DNA of 64,000 nt from Methylosinus sp. C49 (lineage in GTDB: Bacteria; Pseudomonadota; Alphaproteobacteria; Rhizobiales; Beijerinckiaceae): positions 2,574,501 through 2,638,500 of the forward strand of contig NZ_AP022332.1 of NCBI RefSeq assembly GCF_009936375.1, in the 5' to 3' direction. Positions 8,506-18,856 of this stretch are shown one piece after another. How positions within the stretch are numbered: the stretch's first letter is position 1; each line of letters begins with the position of its first letter. The notes under the pieces are model-generated. The model saw only the letters and a program-made list of their open reading frames with translations. It made no database searches and was not told the origin of the DNA. The translations under genes and the position numbers were made by a program.

Positions 8506-9575
8506 AGCGCGACGCCGAGGCCCCGCCGGAAAGCGATCGTTTCGCCGATTTCCCGCATCCCCGCGAGACCCATGCGCTGCTCGGCCATGACGTGGCGGAG
8601 AGCGAGCTGCTCGACGCCTTTCGCCGCGGCAAGCTGCCCCAGGCCATTCTCATCGGCGGCCCGGAGGGCATAGGCAAGGCGACGCTGGCCTGGCGGCTCG
8701 CGCGCTTTCTTCTGGCCCATCCCGACGCCGCCGCCCCCGAGGCGGCGCGCGCGCGGTCGCTGTTCGTCGCAGAGGAGAGCGTCGTCAGCCGACGCATAGC
8801 GGCGCTGGCGCTGCCCGATCTCTTCCTGCTGCGCCGCGAGTGGAACGAGAAGACCAAGAAGCATTTCACCGAAATCCGCATCGAGGATGTGCGCCGGCTC
8901 ATCCATCTCTTTCACCAGAGCTCGGGCGAGGGCGGCTGGCGCGTCGCCATCGTCGACAGCGTGGACGATCTCAACCGCTCCAGCGCCAATGCGCTGCTGA
9001 AGCTGATCGAGGAGCCGCCGGCGCGCTCGCTGTTCCTGCTGGTCGCGCATCAGCCGGGCCGCGTGCTGCCGACCATCCGCTCGCGCTGCCGCAAGCTCAA
9101 TCTCACGCCGCTCGCCGAGCCGGACGTCATCGCCGCGATCCGCGCGCTGGGCGCGCCCTGGAGCACAGCGCCAGCAGAGGCGCTGGCCGGCGCGGCTGCA
9201 GGCGCGGAGGGCTCGGTGCGCGAGGCGCTGCGTCTGCTGGAGGGCGACGGCGTCGCCTTCGACGCGTCGCTGCGCGCGATGTTCGCGCGCCTTCCGCAAG
9301 TGGATTGGCTCGCCGTGCATTCGCTCGCCGACCGGCTGGCCGGACGCGACAATGAGCAGGCCTATGAGACTTTCATGAGCGGGCTCTATCGCTTCCTCGA
9401 TTCCACAGTGCGGACCAAGGCCGGCGAAGGCGCGAGCGCGACGAGCCTCGCCCCCTACGCGCGCGCCTGGGAACGCATCGGCGAAGCGGCGCGCGAGACG
9501 GAAGTGTTCAATTTCGATAAGCGCGGGCTCATTCTACAGGTATTCGCCGATCTCGAAGAAGCGGCGCGCCGATAG
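8502..9575 (+). CDS. holB: DNA polymerase III subunit delta'
   Basis: The delta-prime subunit of the clamp-loader complex, which opens the sliding clamp together with delta and tau/gamma. A GTG start overlapping the tmk stop gives 357 residues. The AAA+ fold shows a Walker-A-like GGPEGIGKA (52-60), then SANALLKLIEEPP and the sensor region TIRSRCRKLNL, which is the typical delta-prime pattern with an SRC motif. The usual zinc-binding cysteines are not evident. It ends a likely three-gene operon after dacA and tmk. Confidence 0.93.
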   Translation: MKRDAEAPPESDRFADFPHPRETHALLGHDVAESELLDAFRRGKLPQAILIGGPEGIGKATLAWRLARFLLAHPDAAAPEAARARSLFVAEESVVSRRIAALALPDLFLLRREWNEKTKKHFTEIRIEDVRRLIHLFHQSSGEGGWRVAIVDSVDDLNRSSANALLKLIEEPPARSLFLLVAHQPGRVLPTIRSRCRKLNLTPLAEPDVIAAIRALGAPWSTAPAEALAGAAAGAEGSVREALRLLEGDGVAFDASLRAMFARLPQVDWLAVHSLADRLAGRDNEQAYETFMSGLYRFLDSTVRTKAGEGASATSLAPYARAWERIGEAARETEVFNFDKRGLILQVFADLEEAARR

Positions 9576-9584
9576 AGGCTTTCC

Positions 9585-10100
9585 TTGGACGTTATTCCGA
9601 CCTCGAAAGGCTTCCCGCCGGTCTCCCGCGCCGACGCGCGCGTGCTGATCCTCGGCTCCTTGCCAGGGCAGGTCTCGCTGGCGCGCGTCCAATATTATGC
9701 GCAGCCGCGCAACGCTTTCTGGCCGATCATGGGGCGGGTCTTCGGCGTTGCGCCGGAGCTTCCCTATGAGGAGCGGCTCGCGCGGCTGACGGAGAAGGGC
9801 GTCGCTTTGTGGGATGTCTGCGCGCAGGGGCGGCGGCCGGGCAGCCTCGATCAGAAGATCGACATCGCCAGCGTCGTCGTCAACGACATAGCCGGCTTTC
9901 TGGCGGCGCATCCGCAGACCGCTCTCGTCTGCCTCAATGGCGGCAAGGCGGGCGATCTCTATCGCCGGATGGTCGCGCCGACGCTCGCCGCATGGGCGCC
10001 GCCCAGCGTGATCTTGCCTTCGACTAGCCCGGCCCATGCGGCCATGAGCTTCGATCGTAAGCTCGAACATTGGCGGGCCGCGCTCGCGCGCCTGATCTGA
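9585..10100 (+). CDS. DNA-deoxyinosine glycosylase (uracil-DNA glycosylase superfamily)
   Basis: A 171-residue member of the UDG superfamily branch described as hypoxanthine (deoxyinosine) DNA glycosylase, a base-excision repair enzyme for deaminated adenine. Visible motifs are LILGSLPG near the N-terminus (motif A, normally involved in water activation), [14 protein letters not shown], and STSPAHA near the C-terminus (the minor-groove loop). It starts with TTG just after holB, preceded by AGAGG, and may be the last gene of that transcript. A Mug-type G:T/U glycosylase is the alternative, but the [10 protein letters not shown] pattern favours the deoxyinosine family. Confidence 0.82.
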   Translation: MDVIPTSKGFPPVSRADARVLILGSLPGQVSLARVQYYAQPRNAFWPIMGRVFGVAPELPYEERLARLTEKGVALWDVCAQGRRPGSLDQKIDIASVVVNDIAGFLAAHPQTALVCLNGGKAGDLYRRMVAPTLAAWAPPSVILPSTSPAHAAMSFDRKLEHWRAALARLI

Positions 10101-10168
10101 TCAGGAATTTTGCTGCGCCGCACGCCTTCCGCTTCCCCGCCGCGGCAAAGCGCGCTAGACCCTTGGCC

Positions 10169-11743
10169 ATGGCTGAACGTCCGACCTTCATGATCACCAC
10201 CGCCATTCCTTATGCGAATGGCGCCCCGCATATCGGTCATGCGTATGAGCGCATCGCGACCGACGCTTTCGCGCGCTTCAAGCGGCTCGACGGCTTCGAC
10301 GTGCTGTTCGTGACCGGAATGGACGAGCACGGCCAGAAGATGCAACGCACCGCCGAGCGCGAGGGGCTGACCCCGCAGCAGCTCGCCGACCGCACCGCTG
10401 GCCAGTTCCAGACCATGGGCGAAAAGCTGAACGCGCTCGCCGACGATGTCGTGCGCACGACGCAGCCGCGCCACGCGGAGGCGGCGCTCGAGATTTGGAA
10501 GCGCATGGAGGCGGCGGGCGATATCTACCTCGCCAAATATTCCGGCTGGTACTCGGTGCGCGACGAGGCCTATTACGACGAAGGCGAGATAACCGAGGTC
10601 GAGGGCAAGAAGCTCGCGCCGACGGGCACGCCGGTCGAATGGGTGGAGGAAGAGAGCTGGTTCTTCAAGCTCTCGGCCTATCAGGACAAGCTCCTCGCCC
10701 ATTACGAGGCGCATCCCGATTTCATCACGCCGGAGAAATACAGAAACGAGATCGTCTCCTTCGTGAAGCGCGGCCTCACCGATCTCTCGATCAGCCGCAC
10801 CACTTTCGACTGGGGCGTTCCCGTGCCGGCGAAGCCGCAGACCAATGCGCCGCATGTGATGTATGTGTGGGTGGATGCGCTCACCAATTACATCACCGCG
10901 ACCGGCTTTCTGACCGGGGAGGGGGATCGCGCCCGCTTTTGGCCGGCGAACGCCCATGTCATCGGCAAGGACATCACGCGCTTTCACGCCATCTATTGGC
11001 CGGCCTTTCTGATGTCGGCCGGCGTGTCTCTGCCGAAGCAGATCGTCGTGCACGGCTTTCTGTTCAGCCGCGGCGAGAAAATGTCGAAGTCGGTCGGCAA
11101 TGTCATCGATCCGATCGATCTCGCGCAGCGCTATGGCGTCGATCAGCTGCGCTATTTCTTCCTGCGCGAAGTGCCCTTCGGTCAGGACGGCAATTATTCG
11201 CATGAGGCGATTGTCAATCGTATCAACGCCGATCTGGCCAATGACCTCGGCAATCTGGCGCAGCGCTCGCTGTCGATGATCGCCAAGAATTGCGGCGGCG
11301 TCGTCCCGACGCCGGGCGAACTCACCGAGGCCGACCGCGCGCTGCTCGCCGACGCCTCGGCCGCGCTCGGCAAGGCGCGCGAGACGATGGACGCCTATGC
11401 GCCGCATCTGGCGCTGGCGGAGCTGTTCCGCGTCGTCGGGGACGCAAATCGCTATTTCGCCGGCGAGGAGCCCTGGGCCAAGAAGAAGACCGACCCTAAA
11501 CGCATGGAAACGATCCTCTATGTGACGGCGGAGGCGCTGCGGCGGCTCGCCATTCCGCTGCAGCCTTTCATTCCGGCCGCGGCCTCGGGCTTGCTCGATC
11601 TGCTCGCCATTCCCGCCGATGCGCGGGATTTCGCCCATGCCGGCGAGGCGCATGCGCTGAGCCCCGGCGCGCCGCTGCCGGCGCCCGCGCCGGTCTTTCC
11701 GCGCTATGTGGAGGAGGGCGAGGCGCAAGGCGCCAAAAGCTGA
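10169..11743 (+). CDS. metG: Methionine-tRNA ligase
   Basis: Charges tRNA(Met) with methionine. The class-I signatures are PHIGH (residues 20-24, inside [14 protein letters not shown]) and KMSKS (304-308). The 524-residue form lacks the C-terminal EMAP-II-like tRNA-binding domain of the Escherichia enzyme. The connective insert, which normally carries zinc cysteines, reads [15 protein letters not shown] and has none, so this is a zinc-free MetRS. The start ATG was chosen because it begins right before the conserved [13 protein letters not shown]; the frame remains open upstream. It is followed at 13 bases by a small secreted protein. Confidence 0.95.
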   Translation: MAERPTFMITTAIPYANGAPHIGHAYERIATDAFARFKRLDGFDVLFVTGMDEHGQKMQRTAEREGLTPQQLADRTAGQFQTMGEKLNALADDVVRTTQPRHAEAALEIWKRMEAAGDIYLAKYSGWYSVRDEAYYDEGEITEVEGKKLAPTGTPVEWVEEESWFFKLSAYQDKLLAHYEAHPDFITPEKYRNEIVSFVKRGLTDLSISRTTFDWGVPVPAKPQTNAPHVMYVWVDALTNYITATGFLTGEGDRARFWPANAHVIGKDITRFHAIYWPAFLMSAGVSLPKQIVVHGFLFSRGEKMSKSVGNVIDPIDLAQRYGVDQLRYFFLREVPFGQDGNYSHEAIVNRINADLANDLGNLAQRSLSMIAKNCGGVVPTPGELTEADRALLADASAALGKARETMDAYAPHLALAELFRVVGDANRYFAGEEPWAKKKTDPKRMETILYVTAEALRRLAIPLQPFIPAAASGLLDLLAIPADARDFAHAGEAHALSPGAPLPAPAPVFPRYVEEGEAQGAKS

Positions 11744-11756
11744 CGGGGAGACGCTG

Positions 11757-12269
11757 ATGAGACGGTCGCGAGCGAGCCTCATTTTGATGACGGCGACGGT
11801 CGCGGCCCTGCTCTGCGCCGGCCCGTCGCAGGCCGAAGCCTGGATCGCCTATCGCAACGCCCGTTTCGGGACCACGGCCGATTTGCCCAAGGGCTGGACC
11901 ATGGGCGAGGCGCCGGAGAATGACGACGGCCGCGTCTTCACCTCGCCGGACAGACAGGCCGAGATCGCCGTCTACGGCGGCTACCGCGCCTTTCAGAAGG
12001 ATCAGGAATTCGCCGACCGTCTCGCGCCGGGCGAGGGCGAGAGCGTGACCTACGCCAAGAAAGGCAAGGATTGGGTCGTCGTCTCCGGCACGAAGGGCGA
12101 CCGCATTTTCTATCGACGCTCGCTGCTCTCCTGCAGAGGCGAGATCTGGAACAATGTCTCGATCGAATATCCCGCGTCACAGAAGAAGAAATTCGATGCG
12201 CTGGTGACGCGCGTCTCGCGCTCGCTACGCGCCGGGCGCAGCGATGGTCTCGTCACCGGATGCTCGTGA
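11757..12269 (+). CDS. Secreted protein of unknown function
   Basis: A 170-residue product with a clear signal peptide (TATVAALLCAGPSQA, cut near residue 27) and no later membrane segment, so it is probably periplasmic. The mature part is hydrophilic with many aromatic residues (AWIAYRNARFGTTADLPKGW, then YGGYRAF), plus two cysteines that could form a disulfide (SLLSCRGEIW and the C-terminal TGCS). The start has GGGGAG upstream. It may be the second gene of the metG transcript. I do not recognise a named family. Confidence 0.6.
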   Translation: MRRSRASLILMTATVAALLCAGPSQAEAWIAYRNARFGTTADLPKGWTMGEAPENDDGRVFTSPDRQAEIAVYGGYRAFQKDQEFADRLAPGEGESVTYAKKGKDWVVVSGTKGDRIFYRRSLLSCRGEIWNNVSIEYPASQKKKFDALVTRVSRSLRAGRSDGLVTGCS

Positions 12270-12402
12270 AGGCGCTCGGCTGGTCGCCAAATTGCTTAAC
12301 CGCCTCAGGGACGCCGATCCTCCTCCGAATAGAATCGTTCCAATTCCCGGCCGGGCGCGTTAAGGGTTCGGCGCCGACACGCCGAAAATTCAGGCCGAGC
12401 CC

Positions 12403-13203
12403 ATGCTGATCGACACACATTGCCATCTCGACTTCCCCGATTTCGCTCCCGAGCAGGAGGAGGTCGTGGCGCGCGCGCGGGCTCAGGGGGTGGCGCGTTT
12501 CGTCACCATCTCGACCCATGTCGAGAAATTCGCTGCGATCGCTGCTTTAGCCGAGCGTTACGAGGATGTGTTCTGCACGGTCGGCACGCATCCCAATCAC
12601 GCCCATGAGGAGCGCGAGGCGAGCGCCGCCGAGCTCGTCGAGCTGGCTCGCCACGAGAAATGTGTCGGCATAGGCGAGGCGGGGCTCGACTATCACTATG
12701 ACAAGGCCCCGCGCGAGCTGGCGCATCGCGTCTTCCGCACACATATCGCCGCCGCGCGCGAGAGCGGCCTGCCGCTCGTCATTCACTCGCGCGACGCCGA
12801 CGCCGATTGCGCCGAGATTCTGCGCGAGGAAATGGGGAAGGGGGCTTTCAAGGCCCTGCTCCACTGCTTCACCAGCTCGCGCGCGCTGGCAGAGACGGCC
12901 GTCGAGCTCGGGCTCTACATTTCGTTTTCCGGCGTGGTGACGTTCAAGAATTCCGGCGAGCTGCGCGAGATCGCGCGCGACGTGCCGCTGGAGCGTCTGC
13001 TCGTGGAGACCGACGCGCCGTTCCTGGCGCCCGTCCCGCATCGCGGCAAGCGCAATGAGCCCGCCTATGTCGCCGACACGGCGCGCACGCTCGCCGCGGC
13101 CAAGGGCGTCACCTTCGAGGAGATGGCCGCGCAGACGACGGCCAATGCGCTGGCGCTCTTCTCCAAAATGACGCCGATCGAAACCCGGCGGGCGGCCGAA
13201 TGA
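12403..13203 (+). CDS. tatD: TatD family metal-dependent hydrolase
   Basis: A 266-residue TIM-barrel metal hydrolase; family members have 3'-5' exonuclease or DNase activity. The two-metal site is complete: DTHCHLD at residues 4-10, the glutamate of GEAGLDYH, the histidines of VIHSRDA and LLHCF, and the aspartate of VETDAPFLAPVPHRGKRNEP. Its stop overlaps the start of the downstream metallo-beta-lactamase gene as ATGA, and this tatD/MBL pair commonly follows metG in alphaproteobacteria. A small hairpin (12367-12386) lies just upstream. Confidence 0.92.
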   Translation: MLIDTHCHLDFPDFAPEQEEVVARARAQGVARFVTISTHVEKFAAIAALAERYEDVFCTVGTHPNHAHEEREASAAELVELARHEKCVGIGEAGLDYHYDKAPRELAHRVFRTHIAAARESGLPLVIHSRDADADCAEILREEMGKGAFKALLHCFTSSRALAETAVELGLYISFSGVVTFKNSGELREIARDVPLERLLVETDAPFLAPVPHRGKRNEPAYVADTARTLAAAKGVTFEEMAAQTTANALALFSKMTPIETRRAAE

Positions 13204-13997
13204 GCCTATCCGTCACCATATTGGGCTGTGGCTCCTCCGGCGGCGTTCCGCGCGTCGGCCAGGGCTGGGGCGCCTGCGATCCCGCCAATCCGCGGAATCG
13301 CCGCCGACGCTGCTCGATATTGGCGACGCGGACCGAGGGTGACGCGCGGACCAATGTGCTGGTCGACACTTCGCCCGATCTGCGCGAGCAATTGATCGAT
13401 GCTAAGGTCGGCCATCTCGATGCGATCCTCTTCACCCATCCGCACGCCGATCACACGCATGGCGTCGACGATGTGCGCGGCCTGGTGCTGGAGAGCGGCC
13501 GCCGCATTCCGGCCTATCTGGATGAGCCGACGGCGAAAATGCTGACGGATCGCTTCGACTATATCTTCAAGACGCCGCCCGGCAGCTATTATCCGCCGCT
13601 GCTCGACGAGCATCGCATTCATCTCGGCCGCGAGGTGACGGTGGAAGGCCCCGGCGGAACCATCGAGGCGATGCCGTTCCGGCTCGACCATGGCGATATG
13701 GACGCGCTCGGCTTCCGCATCGGCGGACTGGCCTATACGCCGGACCTCAATTCCGTGCCGCAGGAGAGCTTCCGCCATCTCGAGGGGCTCGACGTCTGGA
13801 TCATCGATGCGCTGCGTCACAAGCGCCACGGCACGCATCTCTCGGTCGGCGAGGCGCTGGAATGGGTCGCCCATTTCAAGCCCCGCCGTGCAATTCTGAC
13901 CGATCTGCATGTCGATCTCGACTATGACGCGCTGGCCGCGACTCTACCGGAGAATGTGACCCCGGCCTTCGACGGAATGCGGATCGAGCTGGCCTGA
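13200..13997 (+). CDS. Metallo-beta-lactamase fold hydrolase (PhnP-like)
   Basis: A 265-residue cytoplasmic MBL-fold enzyme. The metal motif is THPHADHTHG (His80, His82, Asp84, His85); a second-site His/Asp follows in RLDHGD, and ILTDLHVDLDY is the usual C-terminal signature. The N-terminal GCGSSGGVPRVG and an early Cys pair resemble PhnP, a phosphodiesterase acting on cyclic ribose phosphates. No phn genes are nearby, so the substrate may differ. It is translationally coupled to tatD. Confidence 0.88.
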   Translation: MSLSVTILGCGSSGGVPRVGQGWGACDPANPRNRRRRCSILATRTEGDARTNVLVDTSPDLREQLIDAKVGHLDAILFTHPHADHTHGVDDVRGLVLESGRRIPAYLDEPTAKMLTDRFDYIFKTPPGSYYPPLLDEHRIHLGREVTVEGPGGTIEAMPFRLDHGDMDALGFRIGGLAYTPDLNSVPQESFRHLEGLDVWIIDALRHKRHGTHLSVGEALEWVAHFKPRRAILTDLHVDLDYDALAATLPENVTPAFDGMRIELA

Positions 13998-14583
13998 GCC
14001 GGGCGTCCGAAACAGCCACATTATCCATGAACCTATCGATTCGAGCCGCGCCGATATGGCGCGTGCTAATCTGCGCGTCGCCTGATCGCCATCGTCGACC
14101 AACGTCGCGCTGCCCCGAGGCGGCTGGATATAAGTTCCATAATATCGATTATGCGATTTTCATTTTTCTGATCTTCCATGATTTCAGACCATTGCGTGTC
14201 GAGCATCCGGCCTTTCGCCTTCGAGGTCCCTCGCCGCTGCGGCGGCGAGCGCGGATGCGCGGCGTTCTTGCCGCGCTCGCGCCACTTTTCCGGGGTTCGA
14301 TCAGCGCAGTCTCAGCGTGCGATTCGTTGCATGGTGAGCGGCGGCCTCGGGTTTTTTCGAAAATGCTGGCGAATTCATCTAGCCAGACTGGGCCGCTTCC
14401 TGGTAAAAAGGCGATTGCGCGGGACTATATGGCATTCAACTGGCACACTTACGAACGCACCAAAACCGGCTCTCCGCGAGACGCCGGCGGACGCGTGCGT
14501 CGTCGGCGCTTTTGCGCCCGGCGAGAGGCCGTGCATGTGGCTATAGCGGTCTTTTGGCGGATGGCGGAGACGAGTACCAAGAC
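13998..14583. other. Long intergenic region / leader of the cold-shock gene
   Basis: A 586-base stretch without a convincing gene. Open frames here lack codon-usage and family signals. It contains an AT-rich patch around 14125-14185, with CATAAT and ATTATG as an inverted repeat (14138-14153), and a structured segment close to the downstream gene (listed separately). Such a long region upstream of a cold-shock-domain gene suggests a long 5' untranslated leader, but the transcription start cannot be placed. Confidence 0.5.
14482..14518 (+). promoter_or_regulatory. Terminator-like hairpin and overlapping second hairpin in the cold-shock leader
   Basis: CGCCG (14482-14486) and GACG pair with CGTC and CGGCG (14504-14508) around a CGTG loop, and TTTT follows at 14510-14513, as in a weak intrinsic terminator. 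GGCGC (14505-14509) can instead pair with GCGCC (14514-14518) across that same TTTT. The two structures exclude each other, as in attenuators. This lies about 66 bases before the start codon. A regulatory role is inference. Confidence 0.3.
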
Positions 14584-15249
14584 ATGAGCAGCAAAGGTCG
14601 AGACTTCCGGGGACCCAGAAAGCGTGGGTTCGACGACGACCCCCCATACGGCTACGACAGCCCGCGGCCCAGCCGGCCGCCGAGGTCGCCATTCGGCGGA
14701 GGTGGTGGATTTGGCGATGCGCCGCCCCCGTCCTCGAACGAGCCCGCGATCGACGCGGTCGTCAAATGGTTCAAGCCCGAAAAAGGCTTCGGCTTCGTGG
14801 AGCTCGGCAATGGCACGGGCGACGCATTTTTGCATATCGGCGCCGTTCAGGCTGCGGGCTATGACGCCCTGCCGCCCGGAGCGAAGCTGAAGGTGCAGGT
14901 GTCGAGCTCGGTCAAGGGCCAGCAGGTCACTCGCGTGCTTGAGGTCGATCTTTCGACCGCGACCGCAGAGCGTCCGCGCAGCAGCAGCGGCGGCGGCTTC
15001 GATCGACCGCCTCGCCGTCAGGCTCCCGATCCGTCGACGGCCGTGCCGGTCTCCGGCAAGGTCAAATGGTTCGACGAGACCAAAGGCTTCGGCTTCGTTC
15101 AGTCGAATGATGGCGGGAAGGACGTCTTCGTCCATATCTCGATCCTCGGTCCCTCCGGCGTCAATCATCTCGCCGAAGGCCAGCCTGTGACGATGCAGGT
15201 CGTCGACACGGCCAAGGGTCGCGAAGCGCTGTCGATCACGGTCGACTGA
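14584..15249 (+). CDS. Double cold-shock-domain protein
   Basis: A 221-residue single-stranded nucleic-acid-binding protein with two cold-shock domains, at about residues 56-122 and 156-221. Each has RNP1 (KGFGFVEL, KGFGFVQS) and RNP2 (AFLHI, VFVHI). A Gly/Pro/Arg-rich N-terminal tail of about 50 residues and a Ser/Gly/Arg-rich linker join them. Tandem-CSD proteins like this are typical of alphaproteobacteria, where they act as RNA chaperones in cold or stationary phase. The long structured leader suggests post-transcriptional control. It is monocistronic as far as can be seen. Confidence 0.92.
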   Translation: MSSKGRDFRGPRKRGFDDDPPYGYDSPRPSRPPRSPFGGGGGFGDAPPPSSNEPAIDAVVKWFKPEKGFGFVELGNGTGDAFLHIGAVQAAGYDALPPGAKLKVQVSSSVKGQQVTRVLEVDLSTATAERPRSSSGGGFDRPPRRQAPDPSTAVPVSGKVKWFDETKGFGFVQSNDGGKDVFVHISILGPSGVNHLAEGQPVTMQVVDTAKGREALSITVD

Positions 15250-15553
15250 GGCTTTTAAAATCAGTGGGCCGCAAGTCCTTCCCGGCTTGCGGCTACGCGC
15301 CTGAAGGCGACAACGATCTCACCTCGGATGCGCAAGTCGGGTCCGAGGCGCTGTCGTTTGCAAGGCGTAATCTGGCCCCGGACCCTCGGATCGACTGCGG
15401 AGGGCGGTTAGACCAAGGGCGCAGTCGAGATCCGGCACTCATGTTAGAGCAAAGCGTTTCGGATTCCTCGCTTTTTTTGCCACGCGCCGCTGCGTCAAAA
15501 CAACGCGCCGCTCGCGCTTTTCAATGCTCGTTCCGCCTCTTAGAGGCCTGTCG
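15250..15553. other. Intergenic region between cold-shock gene and mazG
   Basis: About 300 bases without a gene. Shortly after the cold-shock gene, GCCGCAAG (15268-15275) and CTTGCGGC (15286-15293) form an 8-bp hairpin without a T-run. Further on there is a hairpin with a T-run, listed separately. I see nothing else. Confidence 0.5.
15451..15478 (+). terminator. Possible intrinsic terminator before mazG
   Basis: AAAGCG and CGCTTT pair around a 12-base loop, and the 3' arm merges into a run of seven T. The stem is short (6 bp), so it is weak. It could end transcription from the cold-shock gene or act as an attenuator upstream of mazG. Confidence 0.35.
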
Positions 15554-16372
15554 ATGACGCAAGACGCGATCGCGCGGCTCCTCGGCATAATGGCGGCCCT
15601 GCGCACTCCTGGAACCGGCTGCCCCTGGGACCTCGAGCAGGACTTCGCCAGCATCGCTCCCTATACGCTCGAGGAGGCCTATGAGGTGGTCGACGCCATA
15701 GAGCGCGGCGATCTCGGCGATCTTCGCGACGAGCTCGGCGATCTGCTGCTGCAGGTGGTCTTTCACGCCCGACTGGCCGAGGAGGGCGGCGCTTTCGCCT
15801 TCGCCGATGTGGCCGAGGCGATTTCGGACAAGCTCATCCGCCGCCATCCGCATGTGTTCGGCGACAAATCCGCTGCCTCGGCGGGGGATGTCGCCGTTCA
15901 ATGGGCCGAGATCAAAGCGCAGGAGAAGAAGGCCCGCGCCGAGCGCCGCGGCATAGAAGAGCCCGCCGGCCTGCTCAATGGCGTTCCGCCCGCCCTGCCC
16001 GCTCTGACGCGCGCGGTAAAGCTTCAGGAAAAGGCGGGAAAGGTCGGCTTCGATTGGGCCGACGCGCGTCTCGTGCTGGAGAAGATCCGCGAGGAGACGC
16101 TGGAGGTGGAGGCGGAGCTGGGCGTCGACGGCGCGCCGCACGCGCCCGCCGTCGTCGAGGAGATCGGCGATCTTCTCTTCGCCGTCGCCAATCTCGCTCG
16201 CCATGTCGGCGCCGACCCAGAGCAGGCGCTGCGCGGCGCCAACGCCAAATTCGAGCGGCGTTTCGGTTTCATCGAGCGCGCGCTCGCCGAACAGGGCAAG
16301 AGCCCGAAACAATCGACGCTCGACGAGATGGAAGCGTTATGGCAGGCCGCCAAAGCCGACGAGCGGAAGTGA
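15554..16372 (+). CDS. mazG: Nucleoside triphosphate pyrophosphohydrolase MazG
   Basis: Hydrolyses NTPs and dNTPs to monophosphates and PPi; in other bacteria it lowers damaged nucleotides and affects (p)ppGpp levels. The 272-residue protein has two MazG domains. The first has TGCPWDLEQ followed by EEAYEVVDAI and DELGDLLLQV, the Mg2+-binding EExxE...ExxD pattern. The second repeats it as EETLEVEAEL and EEIGDLLFAV. The ATG with AGAGG seven bases upstream was chosen over an earlier in-frame ATG at 15524. It is convergent with the SMR gene. Confidence 0.93.
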   Translation: MTQDAIARLLGIMAALRTPGTGCPWDLEQDFASIAPYTLEEAYEVVDAIERGDLGDLRDELGDLLLQVVFHARLAEEGGAFAFADVAEAISDKLIRRHPHVFGDKSAASAGDVAVQWAEIKAQEKKARAERRGIEEPAGLLNGVPPALPALTRAVKLQEKAGKVGFDWADARLVLEKIREETLEVEAELGVDGAPHAPAVVEEIGDLLFAVANLARHVGADPEQALRGANAKFERRFGFIERALAEQGKSPKQSTLDEMEALWQAAKADERK

Positions 16373-16427
16373 TCCAGAAACACGAAGATCACTGCCGATG
16401 AGCAAGGCGAACGGCATCGAAACATCC

Positions 16428-16754
16428 TCAATGAGCGGTCTGCGAAAACAGGCTCAGCACGACGACGCCGGCGATGATGAGGCCCATGCCGGCCATCTCG
16501 CCGGCGTTGAGCCTCTGATGGAAAGCGAACCATGCGACGACGGCGATCAGCGCCTGGCCGACGCCGGACCATATCGCATAGGCGACGGCGACCGGTATGC
16601 TGCGCAGCGCGAGCGACAGCAGAAAAAACGACACGCCATAGCCGATGACGACGATGGCCGACGGCAGCGGCTTGGAAAACGCCTCGCTCGCCTTGAGCGC
16701 GGAGGTGCCGACGACCTCGGAGAGAATAGCGACGATCAGATAAATTCGATCCAT
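16428..16754 (-). CDS. Small multidrug resistance (SMR) family transporter
   Basis: A 108-residue inner-membrane protein with four predicted helices, the size of EmrE/SugE transporters, which work as dimers exchanging protons for cationic drugs or guanidinium. The essential membrane glutamate is present in helix 1 (AILSEVVGT, Glu13), and helix 3 has YAIWSGVGQ. The sequence looks closer to EmrE/QacE than to guanidinium exporters, but this cannot be decided by eye. It lies 55 bases after hflX on the same strand. Confidence 0.88.
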   Translation of the reverse strand: MDRIYLIVAILSEVVGTSALKASEAFSKPLPSAIVVIGYGVSFFLLSLALRSIPVAVAYAIWSGVGQALIAVVAWFAFHQRLNAGEMAGMGLIIAGVVVLSLFSQTAH

Positions 16755-16809
16755 GATGCGTTCCGCCGGTTCCAGCGCCTCGGGACTCGAGGCGCGCCGA
16801 GAAGAGGAA

Positions 16810-18207
<1,398 letters not shown>

Positions 18208-18324
18208 CTCGACCCGCCGAGCCGAGCGCCCCGGCGATTCGCCGCGCGTCTCGCCAGCCTTTTATAGTTCTCGCGCTGACTCCTACCAGAAAATGGAAAA
18301 CGCCGCTTCTCGATGAATCCCCGC

Positions 18325-18594
18325 TCAGCGATGGCGCTCCGGCGGGCTCTGCTCGCCCTCCTCGCCCGGCTCGAACATATGGATCGGATGGCCGGGCATG
18401 ATCGTCGAGATCGCATGCTTATAGACGAGCTGGGAATGCCCATCGCGCCGCAGCAAGAGGCAGAAATTGTCGAACCAGGTCACGATGCCCTGCAATTTGA
18501 CGCCATTGACCAGAAAAATCGTGAGTGGGACTTTGTTCTTCCGCACGTAATTCAAAAACGTATCTTGCAGATTTTGCGCGCGTTCGGAGGACAT
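18325..18594 (-). CDS. hfq: RNA chaperone Hfq
   Basis: A hexameric Sm-like protein that pairs small RNAs with mRNAs. The 89-residue product has an Sm1 segment with [15 protein letters not shown] and WFDNF, and the diagnostic Sm2 motif YKHAISTI. A short acidic C-terminal tail follows, as in other alphaproteobacteria. AGGA lies 9 bases before the ATG. It sits between ntrX and hflX; in this order Hfq is known to control nitrogen-fixation regulation (nifA) in several relatives. Confidence 0.98.
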   Translation of the reverse strand: MSSERAQNLQDTFLNYVRKNKVPLTIFLVNGVKLQGIVTWFDNFCLLLRRDGHSQLVYKHAISTIMPGHPIHMFEPGEEGEQSPPERHR

Positions 18595-18856
18595 CGGCTA
18601 TCCTGTTCTGTTTTTCGTTATCGGGGCGATTTGCGTCGCTCTTATCGGTCCATAGCCATCCGACCGCACATTAGAGCCCGCGCCGGCGCAATGCGCAAGA
18701 CGCAACTCCCTCATGCGGCCAAAGGCCTCCCCTTACGGTCCTGTAACCCGCTGTTTCGACGAGTTTACGACGAGACGAAACGCATCAACTAGAGCCAAAC
18801 CGTCGCAGAGCCAATAGGAAAATTTCGCAAGACCTTGTAACCGCGAGATTTGTCGT

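Noticed and set aside
9959-11782. A 607-codon minus-strand frame across metG
   Set aside because: Opposite strand of an unmistakable metG; no family signals.
14027-14587. Possible gene in the gap before the cold-shock gene
   Set aside because: The frame has no ribosome-binding site, mixed codon use, and runs through the AT-rich and hairpin segments into the real gene start. Better explained as leader or promoter DNA.
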